In this document: in pieces, positions 36,801 through 45,470 of the stretch
Layout of the letters: the number at the start of each line of letters is the position of its first letter
How positions within the stretch are numbered: position 1 is the stretch's first letter
DNA from: CAVVEQ01 sp963806635
GTDB taxonomy: Bacteria; Chloroflexota; Anaerolineae; Anaerolineales; Anaerolineaceae
Reading direction: 5' to 3'
Assembly (NCBI GenBank): GCA_963806635.1
Contig: CAWDZA010000015.1
Span: 868,001 to 932,000 of the forward strand
DNA: 64,000 nt
Program-made: the position numbers and the translations under genes
Notes under the pieces: model-generated
Database searches by the model: none
Told to the model about the DNA's origin: nothing
Seen by the model: the letters and a program-made list of their open reading frames with translations, nothing else

Positions 36801-39154
36801 TTTCCAGCGCCAGGGCTGAATTCGCCAAACCAACCCGGTTCCGCCACAGCCAACCTTCTTTCTTCAGGGCTGGGTCATTGATTGTTTCCTGGTAGAGGTT
36901 TAGGGCATTCTGGTTTTCCCCATTGGCAAGGTACGCTTCAGCCAGCAGGATCTTGCAACGAAAGTCCGCGTCTATTGCTGCAGCGTTCTTCGAAAGCACG
37001 GCAATGATTTGGTCTACTTTTTCTGCTTCCGGTGCTTCCCTCTGCCCTAAAATGAATCCGCCTTCCTCCCCGAATGCGATCAAAGCGTAATCGATGAACC
37101 ATTCGGGATTTGCTGGTTCGATCTGCAGAGCGATTTCGAACACCTGCAGGGATTTTTCTGTCTCTCCGGATTCAGCCAGGAGTTTGGCATGTAAATAAGC
37201 CAGTTGGTGGTCACCCGGCCACTTGGCTCGGGCAGATTCCACGACACTCCGCGCATCTACACTGTGACCGAGCCCGTCCAGCGTTTCCACCAGACCGATC
37301 ATGACCGGAAGGGTATCAGGGGCGTGCTTCGCAGCTTTCTTAAAGATAAGGCAGGGCTTCAGTTTGGTACCCGGCATCGATATAGGCCTGAGCCATCGCG
37401 TAGTTGGTTTCCACCGAGTTGGGTGCTGCGATCACCGCCGAACGGAGGGTCTCCAGGGCTTTCTCATTCTCTCCCTTTTTCTTCAACGCATCTGCCAGCC
37501 ACAACCACGATTTCGCCCGCCCGGGTTCCAATTGAGTGGATTTTCCCAGGGTTTGAATGGCATCATCCAGTTCACCATTTTCGTAAAGCGCCTTTCCCAG
37601 GTATGCCAGGGCGAGGTCGTTATTGGGTTGGGCAGCCAGCACCGCATTGCAGGCATCTAAAGCTTTTTCAACGCTCCCAGCTTGCAGGGCAGTTTCTGCC
37701 ATAGCCAGCCAGTCCTTGATCTCCGGCTGGTCGCTCATTGTAAGCAGCTTCTGACGTTCTTCCAGGGCATGATTTAAATCGCCTGCAGCCTGGTATTTCT
37801 CCGCCAGATTACGCCGCCATTTGATATTCTCGGGATCAAACAAAACCAGCAACCCGGCGTATTCCACCGCTTTGTGCGGGTCACCCATTTTTCCAGCCAG
37901 TTCACTGGTGATGGAGATCAATCCAGTATCGGCTGGACGTAGGATGATAAATCCTTCCGCACAGGCAAACGCCTCGCGGTAGAGCGCCAGGTCGGAAAGT
38001 TTCCGAATGATCTCGATTGGCTGCCATCCAAGCGCATAACGGGGAAAGATGGAATCCGGGTCGGTATGGATTATCTCCACCAGCCGGATGGCTGCCGCTT
38101 TGACGATCTCTATTCTCTTTTCGGATTCCTCTTTCAACGCACCGGTCTTCATAATTTGCGCGACTGGGTTTTCTTCATCCAGTGTCTGCGATGGATACAT
38201 GTTATCCCCAGAGGTTTCGGGGTCGATCCAATCGCGCTGCTGGTCCAGATCGCGGATCCAGGATTTCAGTCCTTCACTGGCAGTATCCAGCAATTGGCGG
38301 GCTTCATCGGTATTTTCTGCCAACTGCTCCAGCTCAGCCAGATATTGAGTTTCCATCACGCGATTCGCGTATTGATCGCCTTTGAAAATGGCGGTATCGG
38401 TCGGCTTCTGATCTCGCGAAGATGCTTGTTTACGGTCGTCCAGGATCCGTTTAGCCAATTCAACTACGATGGCACTCTTCCCCATCCGATTCAGGTCGAT
38501 CAGCCAACCCACCTGAATGCCCAGGGAGACACGCGAGATCAAATCATATAGCGTGTGTATCTGCGTTTCCTGCGGCGCAGGATCAGAGAGTACGATGTGC
38601 GAGATCCACTCGATACGGATCTTGGATCCCTGTTTCGGCAGAAGGGTGAGCAGCAGCTCCCCGGGATCGGGCAGCATACCGAAAAGAGCGGTCAAAGGGG
38701 TCCGCCAGACCTGATAGGTGTTCTTGTATTCCCCGGATGTAGGAGGAAGAATGCTTTCTATAATGGTGTCAATTGAACCGGAGGCGGCTGCTTTTTCGCG
38801 CATCCCCAATGCGATCAGTCCCGCTTGTGAAAGCGTAGCTGGGATCTGCCGCGAAACAATGGTTTCTTCGTATTTGGACACAGCCAGAATACTAAGTGCG
38901 TTATCAGGGATCGGCTTCAAGATTGTCTGCAAAATGGTCGATGAGATATCCACCCCCAGCGCCAAAATTGCCAGGTTCGCAGGGCACCAGATGGAAGGAT
39001 CGGCCTTGGCCTTATTCAGGACTTTCGCAAGGAATGCATCATCATGCAAGGATTGCCAGACAAGCGGATCTTGCCGCAGGGCAGCGATCAGGTTGCTGGA
39101 GTCCTCCGAAGGTAATGCCCCCCTGAGAGTTGTGATCAAATCGGCTGCAAGCAT
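33805..39154 (-). CDS. Giant TPR-repeat protein, frameshifted
   Basis: About 1780 residues when the pieces 39154-37340 and 37377-33805 are joined; the repeat register continues across the break (AYIDAGYQTEALPY then FKKAAKHAPDTLP). The first 350 residues are a non-repeat helical domain. From about residue 370 the protein is an almost unbroken array of 34-residue tetratricopeptide repeats (W/L, G, Y/F, A and P positions, e.g. ALAYLGKALYENGELDDAIQTL, shown in part). No signal peptide or membrane segment. TPR arrays are protein-binding scaffolds. AGGAG is 5 bp before the ATG. It sits between the two-helix membrane protein and the C25 peptidase, which suggests that it links them. Confidence 0.8.
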
Positions 39155-39185
39155 TTGGGCTCCTGAATTAAGCCGAATAAGGATT

Positions 39186-39515
39186 TCAAGGCAAATTGAT
39201 TTTGGTGATCAAGGCATATGCTGCACCAAAAAGCGCAAGACCAACAAAAATCAGGAACATCCCCAATCCCGCGGAGGTTTTTGTGAGACCGTTAAGGCTG
39301 TCGATCAAGGATGATGCATTTCCAACCAATCCAGAAACATCATCTGTGATCCCCTTTTGCGCCAATTTAGCTGTCTGCGTTGCCAGCGAGCGAACATCTC
39401 CGGAGACCACCTTGGCGACAATGATATACACCCCGATCCCGAAGGTGATCACACCCAGCAGCATTAGCACGGCTGCCATGGTCAAAAAGAAGTCATTTAC
39501 AGTCATTTCGAACAT
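39186..39515 (-). CDS. Small two-helix membrane protein
   Basis: 109 residues, not recognised. Two hydrophobic helices (about residues 9-37 and 83-104) flank a soluble middle of about 45 residues rich in Ser, Thr, Gly and Asp (GDVRSLATQTAKLAQKGI, GNASSLIDSLNGL). The middle is probably amphipathic and either cytosolic or periplasmic. GGAGG lies 6 bp before ATG 39515 and a consensus sigma-54 promoter 37 bp further up. First gene of the operon with the TPR and peptidase genes. It could be a membrane anchor, a sensor or the target of the peptidase; sequence alone does not decide. Confidence 0.75.
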   Translation of the reverse strand: MFEMTVNDFFLTMAAVLMLLGVITFGIGVYIIVAKVVSGDVRSLATQTAKLAQKGITDDVSGLVGNASSLIDSLNGLTKTSAGLGMFLIFVGLALFGAAYALITKINLP

Positions 39516-39551
39516 AAAAAAACCTCCGGAGGTCAGTCTCAGGAGGTATGT

Positions 39552-39567
39552 TGCAAGGATTGTGCCA
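39552..39567 (-). promoter_or_regulatory. Sigma-54 (-24/-12) promoter of the membrane protein/TPR/peptidase operon
   Basis: On the minus strand TGGCACAATCCTTGCA matches the consensus TGGCACR-N4-TTGCW at every defined position. The predicted start at about 39541 gives a 26-nt leader containing GGAGG before ATG 39515. It lies between the stop of the NtrC-type regulator (39583) and the first operon gene. Confidence 0.85.
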
Positions 39568-39582
39568 GCTGATTTGTTTTGC

Positions 39583-40754
39583 TTACACTTTGGCGATATC
39601 CATCGGAAGGTCTCCGACCTCGATCATTTCCGTATCACAAAAAAGGGATGCCCTTTCAAGAGAGTTACTTAATTCCCGGATGTTTCCCGGCCAATTATAG
39701 GTTTTAAGCGCCTGCAAAGCTTTGGGGGAGATCCCAAGGATATTCTTGCCCAGCTTCATGTTGAAATTACGGATGAAAAAGCCAACCAGGTCAGGAATAT
39801 CCTCTTTCCGTTCCCGCAAGGCAGGCAAGTTCAGGTCGACCACCTTTAAGACGATAATACAGATCCTCTCGGAAATAGTGCCTCTTTCATCATATGCTTC
39901 AGGTCACGGTTCGAGGCGGCCAGCACCTCCACATCCACCCGGATCAGCGTGGTGCCCCCCACCCTCCTGAAAGCATTTTCTTCGATCACTCGCAGAAGTT
40001 TGGCCTGCGTGTCCAGCGGCATCGATGAAATCTCGTCCAGGAAGAGAATTCCCCCGTCCGCAACCTCCATCAAACCGGGTTTTCTTTTCTCCGCCCCTGT
40101 AAAAGCACCTGCCTCGTACCCAAAAAGTTCTGATTCCAGCATGGTATTTTGGATGGCAGCACAATTCAAGGCAATGAAGGGCTTACCCGATCGGGGACCG
40201 GAGGAGTGGATGAACCGTGCCAGCACCTCTTTGCCCGTGCCAGTCTCGCCGGTGATCAGCACCGAGACGGATGCATCCGCTGCCCGTTTGGCCTGCTCGA
40301 TCACACCCTGCATTAGCGGGTTGTGTCCAAGCACAAATCCAAGATTTTCAGTTTGCGATTTTCTAAGGTGGGCAAGCTCGCGCCGCAGCGCCACCGATTC
40401 ACAAGCCCGCTGAAGCGATTGCTCCAGGTTCGTCAGATCCACCGGCTTGGTGAGGAAATCATGCGCGCCGTTGCGCATCGCTTCAACCGCCATCTGGATA
40501 TCCCCGTAGGCGGTAATGATGATGACAGGCGGCCGCACCGCCAGGTTGGCGGTTTCCTGCAGCAGGTTAGGACCATACCCGTCTGGCAGCTGCACATCCA
40601 GCAGGATCACGTCCCCGGTACCTTTTTGGATCGCTTCCCGGGCTTTCTTTAAATTTTCGGCTTCGATCACTTCATATTTCTTGGAGGTGAGGAAATCGCC
40701 AATATTTTTACGTGCGTTTTCCTCGTCATCCACGATCAGTACGCTGTAGCTCAT
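39583..40754 (-). CDS. NtrC-family sigma-54 response regulator without DNA-binding domain, frameshifted
   Basis: Receiver domain (residues 1-120, phospho-Asp in VILLDVQLPDG, Lys in FLTKPVDL), then an AAA+ domain: Walker A GETGTGKE, sigma-54 contact loop GAFTGA, Walker B GGILFLDEI. The frame breaks twice near 39843-39875; the continuation FREDLYYRLK and VDLNLPALRERKEDIPDLV to NWPGNIRELSNSLERA is present in other frames. The protein then ends at IAKV (stop 39583) with no Fis-type helix-turn-helix, and the sigma-54 promoter begins 16 bp later, so the domain is truly absent. It resembles FlgR-like activators that work from solution. Its ATG overlaps the kinase stop. Confidence 0.85.
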
Positions 40755-42703
40755 GCATTCTCTCCGTTGTAAACTGGTAATGTCACCCGAAAGACGGTTC
40801 CACCCGGGAAAGATTCCACATCGATATTTCCGCGGTGCGCGATCACGATCCTTTTGATAATCGCCAAACCCAAACCGGTGCCATTTTGTTTAGTTGTAAC
40901 AAATGGCTCAAAGATCTTCGCCCGGATCTCGGCGGGGATCCCCGGACCTGTATCACTTATTTTAATCTCCACCATCCCTTCGCCGCCCGGGATTCGGGTC
41001 TCATCCAATTTTATCGCAAGTGTGCCCCCCGTTTTTTCCATCGCTTCCACCGCATTACTGATCAGGTTGGTGAAAACTTGTTCAAGCGATCTCCAGTCGC
41101 CTTCCACTTTCGGGATCTCCGGGTTGGGCTGAAAGTAAGAGGTGACGTTGACCTTTGCCATTCTCGGATACCAACGCCCGATCATCTGCGAGAGCATCAA
41201 GTTCAGGTCAACCGCAGCCAGGTGCCGTGGTACCGGGCGGGAAAATGCAAGTACCGATTCCATGAGCGAGTTCAAGCGCAAACAATCATTTTGGATCCGG
41301 TCGATCACTTCCTTATTGGGATCATTTTCATCGATACGGGAGGCAATCAGTTGAATCCCCGTCGAAATATTATTGATCGGGTTTCGTACCTCATGAGCGA
41401 AGACATTGGTGAAATCTCCAAGCAACGCCCGGTGTTCAAGCTGCTGCGTTCTCGCCTGGATCAACTCATGCTCGCTCACGTCTGAAAGAAAAACCAAAAC
41501 CGCGGAGAGCGCGTCATTCTTCTGAACCGGGATGATCTGCATGGACGCGGGAAAGGATTGCCCGTTTCGGCGGTTGAGGGTGATGCTGCCCATGTTAAGC
41601 GTGGGGATATTTTGCAGCGAGGATTCAAAAGCTGGGATCAGCCGCTCGGAACCGATCAGGATATTATCGACTGGTTGACCCTGAACTTCTGAATTCGAGT
41701 AGCCGAGCATCCATTCAGCAGAAGGATTGATTTGCAGAACGGAGAGATCTGGTTTAAGAACCACGATCCCCTCCCTGGCGTGCTCGATCCCCAGGCTATA
41801 AATATCCATCAGCTTTTGCTGGCGGTTTACAGTCTCCTGGAAGTTCTTGGCTTTCAGATATTGCTGAATTCCCGATCCGATTGAATTTGCCAGTAATTTC
41901 AAGATGGGAATCAGGTAACCGATTGGCTCCCGGACGTAATCACCCGCGACCACCAACCCTGATAAAGCGCCTTTATCCCCGATGGGAACGGAGGCGATAT
42001 AAAGCAGGCTTTCAGCGCGTCCTTTTTGGTGCAGCTCTGTCAGCACTTTTTTTGCTGGTGACCATATGAATGGCTCGTTCAACCGGACCAAATCGGTGGA
42101 CGGAAGCCGTTCCGGAAAGATTTCTCGACTCTCGCGGGTCTTGATCTTGATCAATTCCGGGGATCCGGTGCCGGCCTGGTAAAGGCAAACCACATTCGTT
42201 CGCAGTACATTCTCCAGGAGCTGTAATTTTCGTTCCAGGTTCAGGTCGATGCTTTCAAGGCGGTCAGAAGCCATCAATTCAGCCGCAGCCTGCAGGATCA
42301 TCTCGGACTCGCCGAAAACCATATCTTCGGATTCATCCCCGGGAGAAAGCAACACCAGTACCCAACCATTCCCACCCTCCAGCAATACCACCCTGGTTTT
42401 AATGGTCACCGCAGGTCGTTTGCTGCGATTCACAGTGATGAAATGGTCACCGCCGACGCTGAAAACCCGGTTTATCGGTTTGTTGAAAAGAACTTCATAA
42501 GGCTTTCCCAGCAGTTCCGCTTGCGAAAAAGCTGTTAATTTCATCACCCCCGAATTGACCGCGGCGATCACCTCTTTTTGGGTGGAGATCAAAACTGCCG
42601 GTGTGGAAATGTATTGAAGCAAAGCACCAAATTCGCTTAAACCTGGTGCTTTGCCACGAAAAATACTGTCGAAGATCGCGCGGGATGGCGCGGTATTCAT
42701 CAA
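40751..42703 (-). CDS. Soluble PAS-GAF-PAS sensor histidine kinase (NtrB-like)
   Basis: 650 residues. PAS at about 30-125, GAF at about 130-290, second PAS at about 305-425, HisKA with the phospho-acceptor in FAHEVRNPINNIS (about residue 440), then HATPase_c with N box NLISNAVEAMEK, DTGPGIP, and GTGLGLAI. No transmembrane segment, so it senses an internal signal (small molecule, redox or a protein such as the TPR partner). Overlaps both rpoN upstream and the response regulator downstream by 4 bp (ATGA), implying one translationally coupled signalling operon. Confidence 0.92.
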   Translation of the reverse strand: MMNTAPSRAIFDSIFRGKAPGLSEFGALLQYISTPAVLISTQKEVIAAVNSGVMKLTAFSQAELLGKPYEVLFNKPINRVFSVGGDHFITVNRSKRPAVTIKTRVVLLEGGNGWVLVLLSPGDESEDMVFGESEMILQAAAELMASDRLESIDLNLERKLQLLENVLRTNVVCLYQAGTGSPELIKIKTRESREIFPERLPSTDLVRLNEPFIWSPAKKVLTELHQKGRAESLLYIASVPIGDKGALSGLVVAGDYVREPIGYLIPILKLLANSIGSGIQQYLKAKNFQETVNRQQKLMDIYSLGIEHAREGIVVLKPDLSVLQINPSAEWMLGYSNSEVQGQPVDNILIGSERLIPAFESSLQNIPTLNMGSITLNRRNGQSFPASMQIIPVQKNDALSAVLVFLSDVSEHELIQARTQQLEHRALLGDFTNVFAHEVRNPINNISTGIQLIASRIDENDPNKEVIDRIQNDCLRLNSLMESVLAFSRPVPRHLAAVDLNLMLSQMIGRWYPRMAKVNVTSYFQPNPEIPKVEGDWRSLEQVFTNLISNAVEAMEKTGGTLAIKLDETRIPGGEGMVEIKISDTGPGIPAEIRAKIFEPFVTTKQNGTGLGLAIIKRIVIAHRGNIDVESFPGGTVFRVTLPVYNGENA

Positions 42704-44100
42704 TTCAAATGCCGCAGGTGCGCCGGCAGGATGCCTTCCATGGCTCGGTATTTGGCCACCGTTCGGCGGGCAACGCAGAAACCTTGGCGGGAAAGCAACT
42801 CTACAATATCAGAATCGCTGAGTGGGCGCTTCTCGTTCGTTATCATTTCCTTAATGACTGTGCGCACATTTAGACTGCGGTCAAAAAAGGATGAGAGCGG
42901 GATGATCCGTCGGTTGGGTAATTGGACGGATTTATTGGCCACGGCCCGCGAGATGGTGGATTCGTGTACATCCAGCTCCTTGGATAATTGTACCCGCGTC
43001 ACGGGTTTAAGGTTCTTGTCACCCATCAGGATGAATCCCTTTTGCAAGGAAACAACTCGTTGCATCAGGCGCAGCATGGTGTGATTGCGCTGCTGCAGGC
43101 ATTTTACGAAGAGCGACGCACGATCCAAATCGGTCTTCATATCTTCTTTGGTCTGTTCTGCCGTCTCCGATATTGCAGCTTTGAAGAGCGGGTTCACCCG
43201 CAGGGTGCCCCGCAGCGGAATGATGATCTCCACCATCAGCCGTTGCTCAGGGTCCTCGTTCATGTGATTGATAATGATGTCCGGCTGCCGGTAAACCTGC
43301 TCGTTAGAAAGACCTGGCTGGCGGATATTGCCCCAATGCGACCGGGCTGGGAAAGGATTGAGGTTTTCACTGATGAATGTAGCCACCTTCTGGATCTGGC
43401 GCTGGGTGGTTTCATATATTTTCGCAAGGTCGGCAAAGTGATGCCGAGTGAGCAGGTCAAAATGGTCGCGGATGATCGGGGCAGCAAGTTCCGGGATGAG
43501 TTCCGTTTCAGCCAGGACCTCCAACTGAACCAGCAGGGCTTCCTGTGGGCTGAGGGAGCCAACCCCGATCGGTTCAGCGCGTTTGATGATATCCTGTACT
43601 TCCTGCACCCGGCTGAGAAGTACGTGTAAATATGTGGCCGCCTCCAGGAGTGTGGTCGTTAAAAAACCATCCTCATTCAAATGGGTCAGCAAATAGGCTG
43701 CGACCCCGCGGTCGTTATCCGCCAGTTCTGTCGCGATCTGCCGCATAACGAAGGTCGGCAAATCTTCCACAGAGGGTGATATCGGCTCATCCGGATAATC
43801 CTCCGCAGAAGTCTCGCCCTGCGGGAAGAAATCTTCGCGGGTTGAGATAAAAACCACCGGCTCTTCCGGGTTGACATTGGTCGGCCGGCTGCAAATGGGG
43901 CACACGCCTTTATCCGGCAACGGACGGTGACAGGTCGGGCAGCGCCGTTCCTCCAGCATTTCCAGGGCGGGATTGTTGGATAATTCTGTCTCGATTTGCT
44001 CGGCCAGTTCGTCGATCGGCAAACTAAGCAAGGTCATCGTCTGCGCTAAATGCGCTGTGGTTACCGGACGGGTGGAAGTGATTTGTACATGAGTTAGCAT
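42700..44100 (-). CDS. rpoN: RNA polymerase sigma-54 factor with inserted zinc ribbon
   Basis: 466 residues. Region I is present (QTMTLLSLPIDELAEQIETELSNNPALEM). It is followed by CPTCHRPLPDKGVCPIC, a four-cysteine zinc ribbon not usual in RpoN, then an acidic linker. The core-binding domain is at about 100-290 and the C-terminal DNA-binding part has VTRVQLSKELDVHESTISRAV and the RpoN box ARRTVAKYR. GAGAGGG precedes the ATG. A consensus sigma-54 promoter lies 45 bp upstream, so the gene probably autoregulates. It starts the rpoN-kinase-regulator operon. Confidence 0.95.
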   Translation of the reverse strand: MLTHVQITSTRPVTTAHLAQTMTLLSLPIDELAEQIETELSNNPALEMLEERRCPTCHRPLPDKGVCPICSRPTNVNPEEPVVFISTREDFFPQGETSAEDYPDEPISPSVEDLPTFVMRQIATELADNDRGVAAYLLTHLNEDGFLTTTLLEAATYLHVLLSRVQEVQDIIKRAEPIGVGSLSPQEALLVQLEVLAETELIPELAAPIIRDHFDLLTRHHFADLAKIYETTQRQIQKVATFISENLNPFPARSHWGNIRQPGLSNEQVYRQPDIIINHMNEDPEQRLMVEIIIPLRGTLRVNPLFKAAISETAEQTKEDMKTDLDRASLFVKCLQQRNHTMLRLMQRVVSLQKGFILMGDKNLKPVTRVQLSKELDVHESTISRAVANKSVQLPNRRIIPLSSFFDRSLNVRTVIKEMITNEKRPLSDSDIVELLSRQGFCVARRTVAKYRAMEGILPAHLRHLN

Positions 44101-44145
44101 GGTGAAGCCCTCTCTTCGAACAATTATAAGGATATCACACTATGT

Positions 44146-44161
44146 TGCAAGTTATGTGCCA
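44146..44161 (-). promoter_or_regulatory. Sigma-54 (-24/-12) promoter upstream of rpoN
   Basis: On the minus strand TGGCACATAACTTGCA fits TGGCACR-N4-TTGCW fully. Expected start about 44135, giving a 35-nt leader. A TATAAT box about 16 bp downstream of the TTGCAA suggests an overlapping sigma-70 promoter that could give basal expression. Confidence 0.82.
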
Positions 44162-44288
44162 ATGCAAGAATCATACCAAGCAATTATGGATGAAGATGGT
44201 TGAATGATCTTTGCGACCCCATCTCGGAAAATTGCCAAACGACCTGCTTGGGAATACAATACCCAGAGAAACTACACGGAGTTCATTA

Positions 44289-45458
44289 GTGAAAATAATA
44301 CCCTCAGACCGGATCGCGGACTTCAAACCCTATTTTTTCGCCCAATTGAATACCCGGATCGCAGCACTTCAAAAGGACGGTGTGGATGTCATCCGGCTGG
44401 ACATGGGCTCGCCCGATCTGCCCCCCGAAGAATTCATCATTGAGAGCCTGGTCGACTCCGCCCGCAGGCGGGATAAGCACGGCTATTCCGCCATGGGTGG
44501 CACACCCGCTTTCCGGCAGGCTGCCGCAGACTACTATCTGAGGCGTTATGGCGTCGTACTGGATCCCAGATCTGAGGTGCTGATGCTGATCGGCTCCAAA
44601 GAAGGGCTTTTTAACCTAAGTCAGGTTATTTTAAATCCAGGGGACATTGCCCTGATCCCGGACCCCGGGTACCCCGTCTACCAGGGCAGCACTAAAATTG
44701 CCGGCGCATTGCCTTATTTTTTTCCGTTGCTGAGGCAAAATGGATTTTTACCCAAATTTGAAGATATTCCTGAAAAAATCGCCAGGCAGGCCAAAATTCT
44801 CTGGTTGAATTATCCCAACAATCCCACTGGGGCTTCTGCCTCCCTTGGCTTCTTCAAGGATGCAGTCAAATTCGCCCGGGAATTTGATATCCTCATCGCC
44901 CACGATGCCCCCTATATGGAAATCACCTTTACAAACTCCGTTGCGCCAAGCATTCTGCAGGTGCCGGGAGCAAAAGAGGTTTGTGTAGAATTCAACTCGC
45001 TTTCCAAAACCTACAACATGGCCGGTTGGCGCCTGGGAACGGCATGCGGACATCCTGATGTAATTCAATTAATTCACACCTATAAAAGCCAGGTGGATTC
45101 GTCTCAATTTATGCCTGTGATCGAGGCTGGTATCACCGCCCTCACCGGGGACCAGGAGTGGATCTCCAACCGCAATGAGATTTACCGGACAAGGCGGGAT
45201 ATTGTGGTGGATCGCCTGAAAAAATCCGGTCTTGAGGTAGATCCCCCTACTGCTGGTTTATACGTTTGGTTCGAAACCCCCAACCGTTTTGCTTCCAGCG
45301 AGGCATTTTGCGATGCGCTGCTATCGGAAACGGGTGTGAGCATCACCCCCGGTTCTGTTTATGGCGATCACGGTGAAGGGTTTGCCCGTATCTCCCTGGT
45401 GACCGAGACGGAACGTATGGCTGAGGCCATGGATCGCCTGGCAAAATGGGTGGGATGA
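44289..45458 (+). CDS. Class I/II aminotransferase, LL-diaminopimelate aminotransferase-like
   Basis: 389 residues from GTG 44289 (GGAG 7 bp upstream; family proteins start M-K-I-I-P-S-D-R). PLP enzyme of the fold type I class: LDMGSPDLPP, GSKEGLFNLSQVIL, NYPNNPTGA, AHDAPYMEI, and the Schiff-base lysine in SLSKTYNMAGWRLG. C-terminal ITPGSVYGDHGEGFARISL with the substrate-carboxylate Arg. LL-DAP aminotransferase (DapL) makes LL-diaminopimelate for lysine and cell wall; alanine- or aspartate-type activity is also possible. Divergent from rpoN; hflX follows by 12 bp. Confidence 0.85.
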   Translation: MKIIPSDRIADFKPYFFAQLNTRIAALQKDGVDVIRLDMGSPDLPPEEFIIESLVDSARRRDKHGYSAMGGTPAFRQAAADYYLRRYGVVLDPRSEVLMLIGSKEGLFNLSQVILNPGDIALIPDPGYPVYQGSTKIAGALPYFFPLLRQNGFLPKFEDIPEKIARQAKILWLNYPNNPTGASASLGFFKDAVKFAREFDILIAHDAPYMEITFTNSVAPSILQVPGAKEVCVEFNSLSKTYNMAGWRLGTACGHPDVIQLIHTYKSQVDSSQFMPVIEAGITALTGDQEWISNRNEIYRTRRDIVVDRLKKSGLEVDPPTAGLYVWFETPNRFASSEAFCDALLSETGVSITPGSVYGDHGEGFARISLVTETERMAEAMDRLAKWVG

Positions 45459-45470
45459 TACCCTAAAAAA

